Origin: Desulfobulbaceae bacterium
GTDB lineage: Bacteria > Desulfobacterota > Desulfobulbia > Desulfobulbales > Desulfobulbaceae
Assembly (NCBI GenBank): GCA_012744275.1
Contig: JAAYIE010000048.1
Coordinates: 1-47,632, forward strand
DNA: 47,632 nt
Direction: 5' to 3'
Shown: positions 18,772 through 26,838 of the stretch, piece by piece
Layout of the letters: each line of letters opens with the position of its first letter
How positions within the stretch are numbered: the stretch's first letter is position 1
Translations under genes and position numbers: made by a program
Notes under the pieces: model-generated
Seen by the model: only the letters and a program-made list of their open reading frames with translations
What the model was told of the DNA's origin: nothing
Database searches by the model: none

Positions 18772-20859
18772 TTACAGCAAGGCTTGTATGCAGGCTGCAC
18801 CAAGGTTACTAAGGTGCTGCATAAATGTTTGGCGTTTTGTTACCGTGCTTACCGCAGTTAATTGCGTGTCGTTCGCTTGTGCAGCTATACTGTGGGTGGT
18901 CAAAAAATCGACGAGTTGTTGAAGTCTCTCGATGGCGTTGAGTCGCGTGTCCTGCACCAGGAAAAGCAATCGAAAAGTCTGAGCAGGTTCGTCCATGTCC
19001 ACATCAATATACAGGGAGAAATTCGCACACAACATTTCTACTGTACAGTATTTGTCGCCAAGAAGAACGGAGTTTTTCAAAAGGGGTTTTTCCGCCCTGT
19101 GCTGATTGTGTGGACAGTGTTGCATTTGCTTCGCCATGCCCTGCCAGAGTTTGTGCAAAGGCGGCGGAGCAAGGGTTTCCATGGTCGTGGCTGTGTTCAC
19201 GGCGTCGGATGCCAGGGTGGGATTCGTGCGATGCACGCAGAAGCTGAGCGAGGCAGCAGGGAGCTGAACTGTTTCTCCGCAGTATTGGTTCAGGAGTGCC
19301 TGAGTTGATCTGAAGCGACACCAACGGATAATATCGAGCATGGTCTTACAAGTCAAAATGCCCGATTCTTTGAATATTGGCCAGTTGGGATGGAAAATCC
19401 GGGATGCGCCGCTAAGCAGGCAGAGTTGCCGTAGGGCTTGTTCTACCGGGGCGCCCGCAGTTGACCTGGGCAGGGGAGGAGCGAACTGCAGGGAGGCGGT
19501 ATCTATGCCGCGAAAAACAGCACCGTGATCTGCATCCACAGTAACTTGCATGCCATCCTGCAGGACGGAAGCAGTATTCCCAAGGGCATAGATGACCGGC
19601 AGGCTGCATTCCCGGGCAAGGATAAGCAGGGGTGCGCTACTGCATTCGGCCTCGATCAGTAGGGCGGCAATGCGGGGCAGCAGCAGAATCCAGTCTATGC
19701 GGGCCTCAGGCACCACTGCAATGGTATTTTCCGGCAAATCGCCAATGTCGTCCGGGTTATGAATGATGCGTATTGTCCCGGCGGCTGCTCCAGGAGTTCC
19801 GCTCTGTCCTCTCAAGAGAGGGGGTACAAAGGCCTTGATGCGGTGATGAAGCCTATTTGGATTGCCTGCAACACGTGGCTCTTTGGGCAGAGACGGTGGA
19901 GACATCTCGCTGTCTCCGGGTTCAATGCCTGCGCTGGCTGCAGATGGGATGCCGTTGCCCACCAAGCAGAGTGCGGAAATTTCCGTACGTTCGTGGCGCA
20001 GACCTTTTATCTGCACGTATATCAGGCTTTGTGGTGAATACAGGCTGGCGAGAATCTGTTTATAGCCAAGTGTCAGGCTCTGCACGTGGCAGCTTTCCAG
20101 ATGTATATTCGCCGGATAAAGACCGGCAAAGGAACTGCGGTTGCCGTCTTCACTGTGCACGCGGGGATACAGGGAAAGCTGTATGTCGGGATCATTCGCA
20201 GGGTTGAGGCACTGCCATGCAAGGGTAAATTCGTTTTCCAGTTCCATGGGCAAGGGGCACTCCAGAATCAGCTGCTGTATCTTGGCGCTGGTGGCCGAAA
20301 GCGTTTGCAGATTGCTGCAATCAAGTTGTTGCAAGGCGTGATTGATGCGGGGGAAAAGGCCGCTTGCTCGGAAAAAATGGCGGGTGACCGCTCTGCTTAT
20401 GGTAAATCCCTGGTTGGGGCATTTTGCCTGGTCAAGGCTGTGTATCTGTCTTGTATCTTTTTGAAAGTACGTTATTGTTTCTTTGTTTTCTATGGCTGTT
20501 CCTGGCAGAAATTGCCCGTCACTGTCGCCTGTAGGGAGATCCTCCAGCAGGCGACCAAGACCTAGCATCTGTTTGGTCAGCGCGGTGCGCAGGGCGAGAT
20601 TGTCTTCATCCGTGATGGTTGGGAGGAGTCTGATGCATTTATGCGTCTGCACGCTCAGTTGCAGACAGTGCTTTTTGAGCACAAGGAAGCTGAGTGGAGG
20701 CCACCGTCCTTGTATCTTTTGGTTGGCTGGAGCTTTGAGATAGGTTTCGAGATTGAATAACGCCTCCAGCGCAGCCAGAGCACTGTTACTGCTGCTGCGG
20801 AGTTCGCGGAAGGCGGCCAGCTTCCAGCCGTGGTCTGCACCCTGATCTGTACGGGACAA
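18772..20859 (-). CDS. Degenerate PEP-synthase-like pseudoenzyme
   Basis: This 695-residue protein is a diverged paralogue of the two PEP-synthase-like proteins upstream. Shared landmarks run the whole length: FRELRSSSNSALAALE near the N-terminus, SEDGNRSSFAGLYPANIH (about 236-253) where the others have RSSAxGED...FAGQY, ARECSLPVIYALGN (about 415-428) in the swivelling domain, and a C-terminal block around GDKYCTVEMLCANFSLYID. It has lost the GGKxANLG nucleotide motif, the RSSA arginine, the QSRP motif, and the phosphorylated His (Ser-Ala-Pro at about 408-410). A regulatory or scaffolding pseudoenzyme is likely. The start is uncertain: TTG at 20859, six codons after an in-frame TAG that ends the preceding microprotein. 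Confidence 0.7.
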   Translation of the reverse strand: MSRTDQGADHGWKLAAFRELRSSSNSALAALEALFNLETYLKAPANQKIQGRWPPLSFLVLKKHCLQLSVQTHKCIRLLPTITDEDNLALRTALTKQMLGLGRLLEDLPTGDSDGQFLPGTAIENKETITYFQKDTRQIHSLDQAKCPNQGFTISRAVTRHFFRASGLFPRINHALQQLDCSNLQTLSATSAKIQQLILECPLPMELENEFTLAWQCLNPANDPDIQLSLYPRVHSEDGNRSSFAGLYPANIHLESCHVQSLTLGYKQILASLYSPQSLIYVQIKGLRHERTEISALCLVGNGIPSAASAGIEPGDSEMSPPSLPKEPRVAGNPNRLHHRIKAFVPPLLRGQSGTPGAAAGTIRIIHNPDDIGDLPENTIAVVPEARIDWILLLPRIAALLIEAECSSAPLLILARECSLPVIYALGNTASVLQDGMQVTVDADHGAVFRGIDTASLQFAPPLPRSTAGAPVEQALRQLCLLSGASRIFHPNWPIFKESGILTCKTMLDIIRWCRFRSTQALLNQYCGETVQLPAASLSFCVHRTNPTLASDAVNTATTMETLAPPPLHKLWQGMAKQMQHCPHNQHRAEKPLLKNSVLLGDKYCTVEMLCANFSLYIDVDMDEPAQTFRLLFLVQDTRLNAIERLQQLVDFLTTHSIAAQANDTQLTAVSTVTKRQTFMQHLSNLGAACIQALL

Positions 20860-20874
20860 GAGCGTACGTGCAAA

Positions 20875-21000
20875 CTACTGGTCGGAATGCTGGTCTTTGT
20901 TGCGGCGGTTACGCAGCCTGGCACCCAACGCCATGCCGATAATCAGCGAACCGACCACAATGAGAAGGAGATATATACTGCTGAGCATATCTGCACCCAT
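20875..21000 (-). CDS. Single-helix membrane microprotein
   Basis: A 41-residue reading frame with a short N-terminus, one hydrophobic helix (SSIYLLLIVVGSLIIGMALG, about residues 7-26) and a basic, polar tail (RLRNRRNKDQHSDQ), predicting an inner-membrane protein with cytosolic C-terminus. It starts 5 bases after the stop of the upstream 877-residue gene, which favours translational coupling; no strong ribosome site is visible. Its TAG stop is in frame with the next gene, so it may be the detached or read-through membrane anchor of the degenerate paralogue. Confidence 0.5.
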   Translation of the reverse strand: MGADMLSSIYLLLIVVGSLIIGMALGARLRNRRNKDQHSDQ

Positions 21001-21005
21001 GAGGT

Positions 21006-23639
21006 TTAGGTTTGACTCTCCATCGCTTCTTCCGTGGCGTGGAGTTTGTAGTTACCGGCCAGAAAATTCTCTGCTGCCCATTGCACGCTCTGTTCGGTGG
21101 TCATGAGCATATCCAACTGGCGGGTGAAGATCAGCAGACGGCCGATCATGTCGATTTTCAGTTCAATGTAGGATTTAGGATACTTCTGAATACGGGCATC
21201 CACCTTGTCCACTTTGACGCTCACCTTAAAACCTTCGCGCTCCAGAATAATGGAAATGGCCCGTACCCGTCTGTTTTTCCGCACCGAGTCAGCGGCCCCC
21301 CCCTTGAAGCTGAAGGTGACGTAGTTTTTGTTCACCGTATCACCACAGTAAGCATCGACAACACTGTAGTGGTAGCCAACACGCGAGCTAAAGTTGAGGT
21401 ACTTGTCGGCAATAATGGCATAGCTCCGGTCGCCGAAACGTTCGCCCACATGGCCCGGAGTGAAACTCTGCTGCACCATGACTGACAGCAGGCCGCCGAG
21501 GTTGACCGGCCTGGGCTCATTGCCATGCACATCTTCATTTAACATGCCGTCCAAAAGGGCGCGGAAAGGCGCGGAATTGATATGTTGCAACTGTACGGTC
21601 TGCCAGTCCGGCTGTACCTTTTCGCTTAGGCCGGCGCCCAAATCAATCAGATGGATATCCATGGGCAGGGACGCATCAAGCTTGAGCGACCAGCCGTGCA
21701 GCTTGGAGGCGAGATCGCTGATCTGAAACATTTCCTTGTACGACAGTTCATGGCAGAAGCGGGCAAGATCGTGCAGGGTTGTGCAGTATTCCGGTGCAAA
21801 TTCCGGCGCTGCCGGATTGGTCAGATTCAGGGGGACAATGTGCTTGGCGATGAGTCGCAGTTGCTCATAGACGGGTGTACCGGTCATGTGGGCGTCTTTT
21901 GTTTTGCTGTCCGCTTTAAGTAATTCCTGTATCTCACCCTCATATACCCTGCCGGCATAGGCGTCTACGGTAATGATGCTGCCAGGTTTGATGCGCGTCA
22001 TGGCAGGTTCCGGGCTGATCAGGGTGGGCACGCCGAATTCCCGCGCCAGTGCAGCCATGTGGCCGCTGACACTGCCAGCCTCCACCACGATAGCACTGCA
22101 ACTGCGCATGACCGTGACATATTCCGGGGAGGAATGGTGGGCAATCAGCACCCCGTCTTCCGGAAAATCAGCCAGGTCTGCAAGCTGGTGTACATGGAAG
22201 GCAGGACCACAGGCCACACCTTGTGCGGCGATATCGCATTCGCTGAGCAAAAGCTCATACCCAGCTATTGGTGCAGCCTCAAGCAGACAGAAATTTTTCG
22301 GATTTTCTATCTTCAGTGGCCGCGATTGCAGAATCAGCAATTCGTCTTCAGGAGTCAGGGCCCACTCCACATCCTGGGGACAGCCGTAATGCTGCTCCAA
22401 GGCTGCTCCGTAGGCGGCAAGCCGCCGTATCTGCTCATCGCTCAGACATGGCAGGGCCTGCTCGTTTTCCGGCACCGGCAATTCCTCCACTCCGCCCTGC
22501 GGATTGAGTTTCAACTGCACCGCCTGGAGGGATATGGTCTTGTTCGCGATGGTCAGCGCGTCATCCTTCGCCACGGCATAGGAATCCGGGATGAGCATGC
22601 CGTCCACCGCATAGGGGCCCAGCCCCCATACCGCGTTGATAAGGATGTTTTCATCAATGATGTTGTAAGGATGCCGGGTATAGAGTACACCACTGGCCTT
22701 CGAGTCAACCATTTCCAGGCAGGCCACGGCCATGGCGAGGTGCTCATCCAGTACGCCTTTGGAACTGCGGTAGGAAAGCGAACGGGCGGAATACAGGCTG
22801 GCGATAACTGCCTTGTAGGCCTCGTCCAGTTCGGGAAAACGAACTCCCAACATGGTGAGGTACTGACCGGCGTAGGAAAGGTCGCCATCCTCTCCCACTG
22901 CACTGCTCCTCAGGGCCAGGAGCACATTGGGATTATCGCCCCAGATTGCGCGGCAGGCGTCCTGCAGGTCCTGGGTAAGTTCCGGAGGCATAGGTTTGTT
23001 CCGGATGAGCTTGATGGTTTCTTCGCTTAGCTTGGTAAGCTGTTCAAATTCATTGACATAGATAAGATTCTTCTGATTGATGATTTCATCTTTCAGATCG
23101 TTGTAATCAAAAAAAGTGTGAAAGGCTTTGGTGGTGATGGCAAATCCACGCGGTACCGGTATGTTGATTTTGTTCAGAATTTCACCGAGGTTGGCGTTTT
23201 TTCCACCCGCCCAGTCAGCATCCTGCAGGGAGATGTGCTGGTAGCCCACCGCGTTGGCAGGGGCATTATCGATGATGTGCTCGTTGGTGATTTCCTTGAT
23301 GGTATTGTTGATCTGTTCAAGCGAGGCGTACAGGCCCCGATACTTGGAGCCCGACATGACGTTGAGGCTTTTCACCATTTGAAAGGCGTGCTGTAAGGCT
23401 TTGTTGACCTGATTTTTGATGTATGAAAAACCAAAGACCTGTTCGCCTTTGAGTTTTTCGTCAATGTCAGAAAGGATGGTCAGCAGCTGGGAGTTGGAGG
23501 AAAGCAATTCCTTGAAAAGAGCATAACGAAAGCGAAACAGTTGGTTCATCTCCGACTGGCTGTCCTGCTGGGCCTGTCCTCCGCGACGTCTGCGCAGGGT
23601 TTGATATATGCCTTTGATATTACCGAGAATTGTTGTCAT
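21006..23639 (-). CDS. PEP-synthase-like ATP-grasp/phosphohistidine protein
   Basis: This 877-residue cytosolic protein has a helical N-terminal region (1-130), then an ATP-grasp domain of the PEP synthase/PPDK type with GGKNANLGE (145-153), RSSAVGED (244-251) and QSRP (438-441). A swivelling domain follows with the phosphorylatable His527 in SGHMAALAREFGVPT. The PEP/pyruvate-binding barrel of true PEP synthases is absent. In its place is a C-terminal domain (about 590-877) shared with the neighbouring paralogue, marked by SSRVGYHYS and FKGGAADSVR. It should transfer phosphate from ATP to His527 and onward to an unknown acceptor. The ATG at 23639 is used; a GTG at 23648 is possible. Confidence 0.78.
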   Translation of the reverse strand: MTTILGNIKGIYQTLRRRRGGQAQQDSQSEMNQLFRFRYALFKELLSSNSQLLTILSDIDEKLKGEQVFGFSYIKNQVNKALQHAFQMVKSLNVMSGSKYRGLYASLEQINNTIKEITNEHIIDNAPANAVGYQHISLQDADWAGGKNANLGEILNKINIPVPRGFAITTKAFHTFFDYNDLKDEIINQKNLIYVNEFEQLTKLSEETIKLIRNKPMPPELTQDLQDACRAIWGDNPNVLLALRSSAVGEDGDLSYAGQYLTMLGVRFPELDEAYKAVIASLYSARSLSYRSSKGVLDEHLAMAVACLEMVDSKASGVLYTRHPYNIIDENILINAVWGLGPYAVDGMLIPDSYAVAKDDALTIANKTISLQAVQLKLNPQGGVEELPVPENEQALPCLSDEQIRRLAAYGAALEQHYGCPQDVEWALTPEDELLILQSRPLKIENPKNFCLLEAAPIAGYELLLSECDIAAQGVACGPAFHVHQLADLADFPEDGVLIAHHSSPEYVTVMRSCSAIVVEAGSVSGHMAALAREFGVPTLISPEPAMTRIKPGSIITVDAYAGRVYEGEIQELLKADSKTKDAHMTGTPVYEQLRLIAKHIVPLNLTNPAAPEFAPEYCTTLHDLARFCHELSYKEMFQISDLASKLHGWSLKLDASLPMDIHLIDLGAGLSEKVQPDWQTVQLQHINSAPFRALLDGMLNEDVHGNEPRPVNLGGLLSVMVQQSFTPGHVGERFGDRSYAIIADKYLNFSSRVGYHYSVVDAYCGDTVNKNYVTFSFKGGAADSVRKNRRVRAISIILEREGFKVSVKVDKVDARIQKYPKSYIELKIDMIGRLLIFTRQLDMLMTTEQSVQWAAENFLAGNYKLHATEEAMESQT

Positions 23640-23725
23640 AACAACCACACGCTATGTAGGTGTATAAGTATGTGCTCCGGCAGGCGGTGATGCGGATAGC
23701 GCTTCTGGTCAGCCTAGTACACTGG

Positions 23726-26359
23726 TCACACTGCGCAGGAATGTTCTCCGGCAAGCATCTGGTCGATATCACCGCTGAGTTTTTTCATGTAGTAGTTTAC
23801 ATGGCCGCTGTTTCCCATGATCATGTCGAGCTGGCGGGTATGCAGGGTAAGGTAGCCAAGGATTTTCAGCCGCTCGAGCATGTACTCCATATTGCGCCCT
23901 TCGATGCGGGCATCGAGATTGTCGCCGTTGATGCTGGTCCTGAAACCGTAGCGTTCCAGAATTTCCTGGATAAAACGTAGCCGCCCCAGGCAGCGTTCGA
24001 AATCCGCCGCGCCACCCTTGAATTTAAATCCAAGATAATTTTCAACCGAACGCTCGCTGACCATGGCCTCCATGGTGGAAAAGTGATAGCCCAGCCGGGA
24101 GCTGAGGGTGCAGAAATTCTTTGAAATCATGAAATAATTTCGGTCAGCATATTTGGTTTGAGAGCCGGTCACCAGGGCGGTATTCATGGTGGAGCGGAAC
24201 AGGATAGTGGTCATGCCGCCGCCGTCCATGGCGGGCGGACCATCCCAGGGAATGGCCACGAATCCCTCCCAGAAGGCGAGCATGGGGATGGAGGCGATAT
24301 CCTCCAGCTTCACGTATTTGTCATGTACTTCATGGACAAAGCCATCATCCAAATTTAGAATCCACCAGTTCATTGGCACCTTGTAGTGCAGTTGCTTGCT
24401 GGAACGCTCCGAAAAATGATGATCTTTGCCGAAGTTGAACATCTCCACCACAGATTTCTCGTGAATGAAGCGAGTGATGTCGTGAAAGGTGCTGCAGTTC
24501 TGGGGCTGGAAATCCCGCGATTCGGGATCAATCAGGTTCAAGGGGATAATATGTCTGCTGGCCTGTTGTAGCAGTTCGTAGATAGGGCTCCCTTTCATTG
24601 GGGTGAGCTCCGGCCGCTTCCATTCAAGCAGAGGTGCAATACTGCCCAGGTATATCCGGCCTAGGTCGGCAGCCACCGTAACCAGTTCGCCATTTTCAAC
24701 CAGATCCATGGCTTCGGTAACGCCAAAAATGGCGGGAATACCGAATTCTCTGGCCACATTGGCAAGATGACCGGCGAATCCTCCGCGTTCCGAAATCACT
24801 GCGGCTGCTCTGGCCACCAGCGGGGCCCAGGTGGGCAGGGCCTGTTCCACCACCAGCACGGCTCCTTCGGGAAACTGCAGGATATCGACTTTTTTCGACA
24901 CCTTGAACACCCCGCCCGAGGCTGTGCCTGGACTGGCGTTGATGCCGCCCTCAAAAATCAGTGAGGCGGCAAAGCGCTGCAGGTTCAGTTCCTCTGCCGG
25001 CAGGGTTGCCTCCATCTGCTGCAGGGGACGGGATTGGAGGAAGAAGATGGTGCCGTCCTCAGTGATCGCCCATTCAATATCCTGGGGAAGCTCGTAGTAC
25101 TCTTCAATCTGAATGGCTGCATCGGCCAGTTCCCTGATCTTGCTTTCGCTTAGCGACGGATCTTTGGCTATGCTTTTGTCTGTTTCGGTGCGGATGCAGC
25201 CATCCATCTCGTAGCAGACCACCTGAAAATCCTTGTCACGAACATCCTGCCTGACAATGGTGAGATCCTCATCCCTGGCGACCACGAACAGGTCGCACAG
25301 GGTGTCGCCGTCCACCACCGCCTTGGGCAAACCCCAGGTTGAGTTGATAAAGATGTTATCATCTCGCCGGTCAAGTGGGTTGCGGGTGTAGACTACGCCA
25401 CCGGCAACCGCGTCGACCATGGCAAGACACCCTACGCACATGGCGATGTCTTCATCGCGAAAGCCTTTGTTGATCTTGTAGGCAATGGCCTGGGGACTGT
25501 ATTTGCTGGCCAGCACCTGTTTATATACGTGGAAAAATTGTGAAAAATGCACGTTCAGTTCGCTGCGGTACTGACCGGCAAAGGAGCTGTTTTCGGCATC
25601 TTCACCATGGGCGCTGCTCCGCACCGCTAAATGGAGTTCCGGACCCTCGTACTTATCTTTAAGTTTTTCGTAGGCGTTATGCACGGCTGCACGGATCGGT
25701 TCCGGCACTTCGGCTGCAAGGATGAGCTGACGGATCTGGGAACTGACCAGATCCAGGTTACGGTCGAGGTCCGAACCAGCCACCTGGAAGAGGCGATCCA
25801 CCTCTTTTTGCAGGCCATCGGTGTTCATAAACAACTCATGCGCTGCAGCCGTCACTACAAAACCGGGCGGCACCCGCATGCGCAACCGGTTTTTGACATC
25901 GCCCAGGTTGGCCATCTTGCCGCCAACTACATCCATCATGTCACTGGTAATCGACTCCAGGGGAATCACCAGACGCCGGTCGCTCAGGTCCTTTTTCTGA
26001 TTGAGCAGGGCGTCAATTCGGCTTTGGATGCTGGCAAAGGAGTCTCTGAGGGCGTTGTATTTGTTTGGGGCAATGTTTTCCATATGCTTGATCATATTGA
26101 AAACATTGATCGACACCGTACCGCAGGCTTTTTGCACAAAGGAGAAGCTGAAAGGTTCAACTCCCTGCAGGGCTTTTTCAATCTCCGCCATGGATTCCAG
26201 TGTTTTGGTATTGGCAGTGAGCAGTTGGCGAAAGCTGTAGTAGCGGGTCTTGAAGGTGAGCTGCAGTTCCTCGACTGCAGCGGCGTCCAGGGCTTGGATA
26301 GTATTGTCCTGGTCTCTGGCAAAGAGTTTTTGCAGACGGTTGCTCAAAGTTTTCAGCAT
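23726..26359 (-). CDS. PEP-synthase-like ATP-grasp/phosphohistidine protein
   Basis: An 877-residue paralogue of the next gene with the same layout: helical N-terminus, ATP-grasp motifs GGKMANLGD (146-154), RSSAHGED (247-254) and QSRP (442-445), swivelling-domain His531 in FAGHLANVAREFG, and a C-terminal domain with SSRLGYHFS and FKGGAADFER. The catalytic residues for forming phosphohistidine are intact, but the PEP/pyruvate barrel is missing, so it is not an ordinary PEP synthase or PPDK. It starts 41 bases after a stand-alone receiver gene whose kinase precedes it, which ties it to two-component signalling. The acceptor is unknown: a small molecule (as in rifampin phosphotransferase) or a protein. 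Confidence 0.8.
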   Translation of the reverse strand: MLKTLSNRLQKLFARDQDNTIQALDAAAVEELQLTFKTRYYSFRQLLTANTKTLESMAEIEKALQGVEPFSFSFVQKACGTVSINVFNMIKHMENIAPNKYNALRDSFASIQSRIDALLNQKKDLSDRRLVIPLESITSDMMDVVGGKMANLGDVKNRLRMRVPPGFVVTAAAHELFMNTDGLQKEVDRLFQVAGSDLDRNLDLVSSQIRQLILAAEVPEPIRAAVHNAYEKLKDKYEGPELHLAVRSSAHGEDAENSSFAGQYRSELNVHFSQFFHVYKQVLASKYSPQAIAYKINKGFRDEDIAMCVGCLAMVDAVAGGVVYTRNPLDRRDDNIFINSTWGLPKAVVDGDTLCDLFVVARDEDLTIVRQDVRDKDFQVVCYEMDGCIRTETDKSIAKDPSLSESKIRELADAAIQIEEYYELPQDIEWAITEDGTIFFLQSRPLQQMEATLPAEELNLQRFAASLIFEGGINASPGTASGGVFKVSKKVDILQFPEGAVLVVEQALPTWAPLVARAAAVISERGGFAGHLANVAREFGIPAIFGVTEAMDLVENGELVTVAADLGRIYLGSIAPLLEWKRPELTPMKGSPIYELLQQASRHIIPLNLIDPESRDFQPQNCSTFHDITRFIHEKSVVEMFNFGKDHHFSERSSKQLHYKVPMNWWILNLDDGFVHEVHDKYVKLEDIASIPMLAFWEGFVAIPWDGPPAMDGGGMTTILFRSTMNTALVTGSQTKYADRNYFMISKNFCTLSSRLGYHFSTMEAMVSERSVENYLGFKFKGGAADFERCLGRLRFIQEILERYGFRTSINGDNLDARIEGRNMEYMLERLKILGYLTLHTRQLDMIMGNSGHVNYYMKKLSGDIDQMLAGEHSCAV

Positions 26360-26400
26360 AATGCACCTCGTGCAAAAAATGCGGCAAATGCCCGGCCCTG

Positions 26401-26832
26401 TCAGGGAGTAGTGCTCCCGCTCCGCTGGCGGCGTTCGATGAGCTGTTTGCGCGCATGCGCATCTTCAATCTTGTAGAGTAATTCCTCGATATTGACCGGT
26501 TTCATCAGATAGTCGAAAGTGCCAAGCTTCATCAGCTCCAGGGCGTTATCTACACTGGTGTTGCCAGTGAGCATGATCACCTCAATAAGCGGATTGATTT
26601 CCTTGATGGCGGCAAAGGTCTCCGAACCGTGCATGCCGGGCATTTCCTGGTCAAGCAGCACCACTTCGGGCGGATCGCTTTGCACCAGCTCAAGCGCGGC
26701 TTCGCCGCCGTCGGCGGTCAGCACCGTGAAGCCTCGTACCCGCAACTGGCGCGCAGTGGCTTCACGAAAAATCTCCTCATCATCAACCAGCAGGACCTTA
26801 AATTTCGTTTGTTTTTCCATGTTGTTTTGCAT
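26401..26832 (-). CDS. Stand-alone response regulator receiver
   Basis: A 143-residue CheY-like receiver. The pocket is LLVDDEE, the phosphoacceptor Asp is in VVLLDQEMPGMHG, the switch Thr is in MLTGNTS and the Lys is in YLMKPVN. The short C-terminal tail (KQLIERRQRSGS) is basic and has no DNA-binding fold. It starts 6 bases after the stop of the sensor kinase at 26839-28608, so the pair is certainly one unit. The next gene downstream encodes a PEP-synthase-like protein. Confidence 0.92.
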   Translation of the reverse strand: MQNNMEKQTKFKVLLVDDEEIFREATARQLRVRGFTVLTADGGEAALELVQSDPPEVVLLDQEMPGMHGSETFAAIKEINPLIEVIMLTGNTSVDNALELMKLGTFDYLMKPVNIEELLYKIEDAHARKQLIERRQRSGSTTP

Positions 26833-26838
26833 GCATCA

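Noticed and set aside
20875-20877. Pyrrolysine or other recoding at the in-frame TAG
   Set aside because: TAG ends other normal genes in the window and no pyl gene is seen; ordinary stop or split gene is simpler. Kept only as a check in the findings.
21006-26359. Calling the two 877-residue proteins PEP synthase or pyruvate phosphate dikinase
   Set aside because: The C-terminal PEP/pyruvate-binding barrel is missing and replaced by another domain, and the genomic context is signalling.
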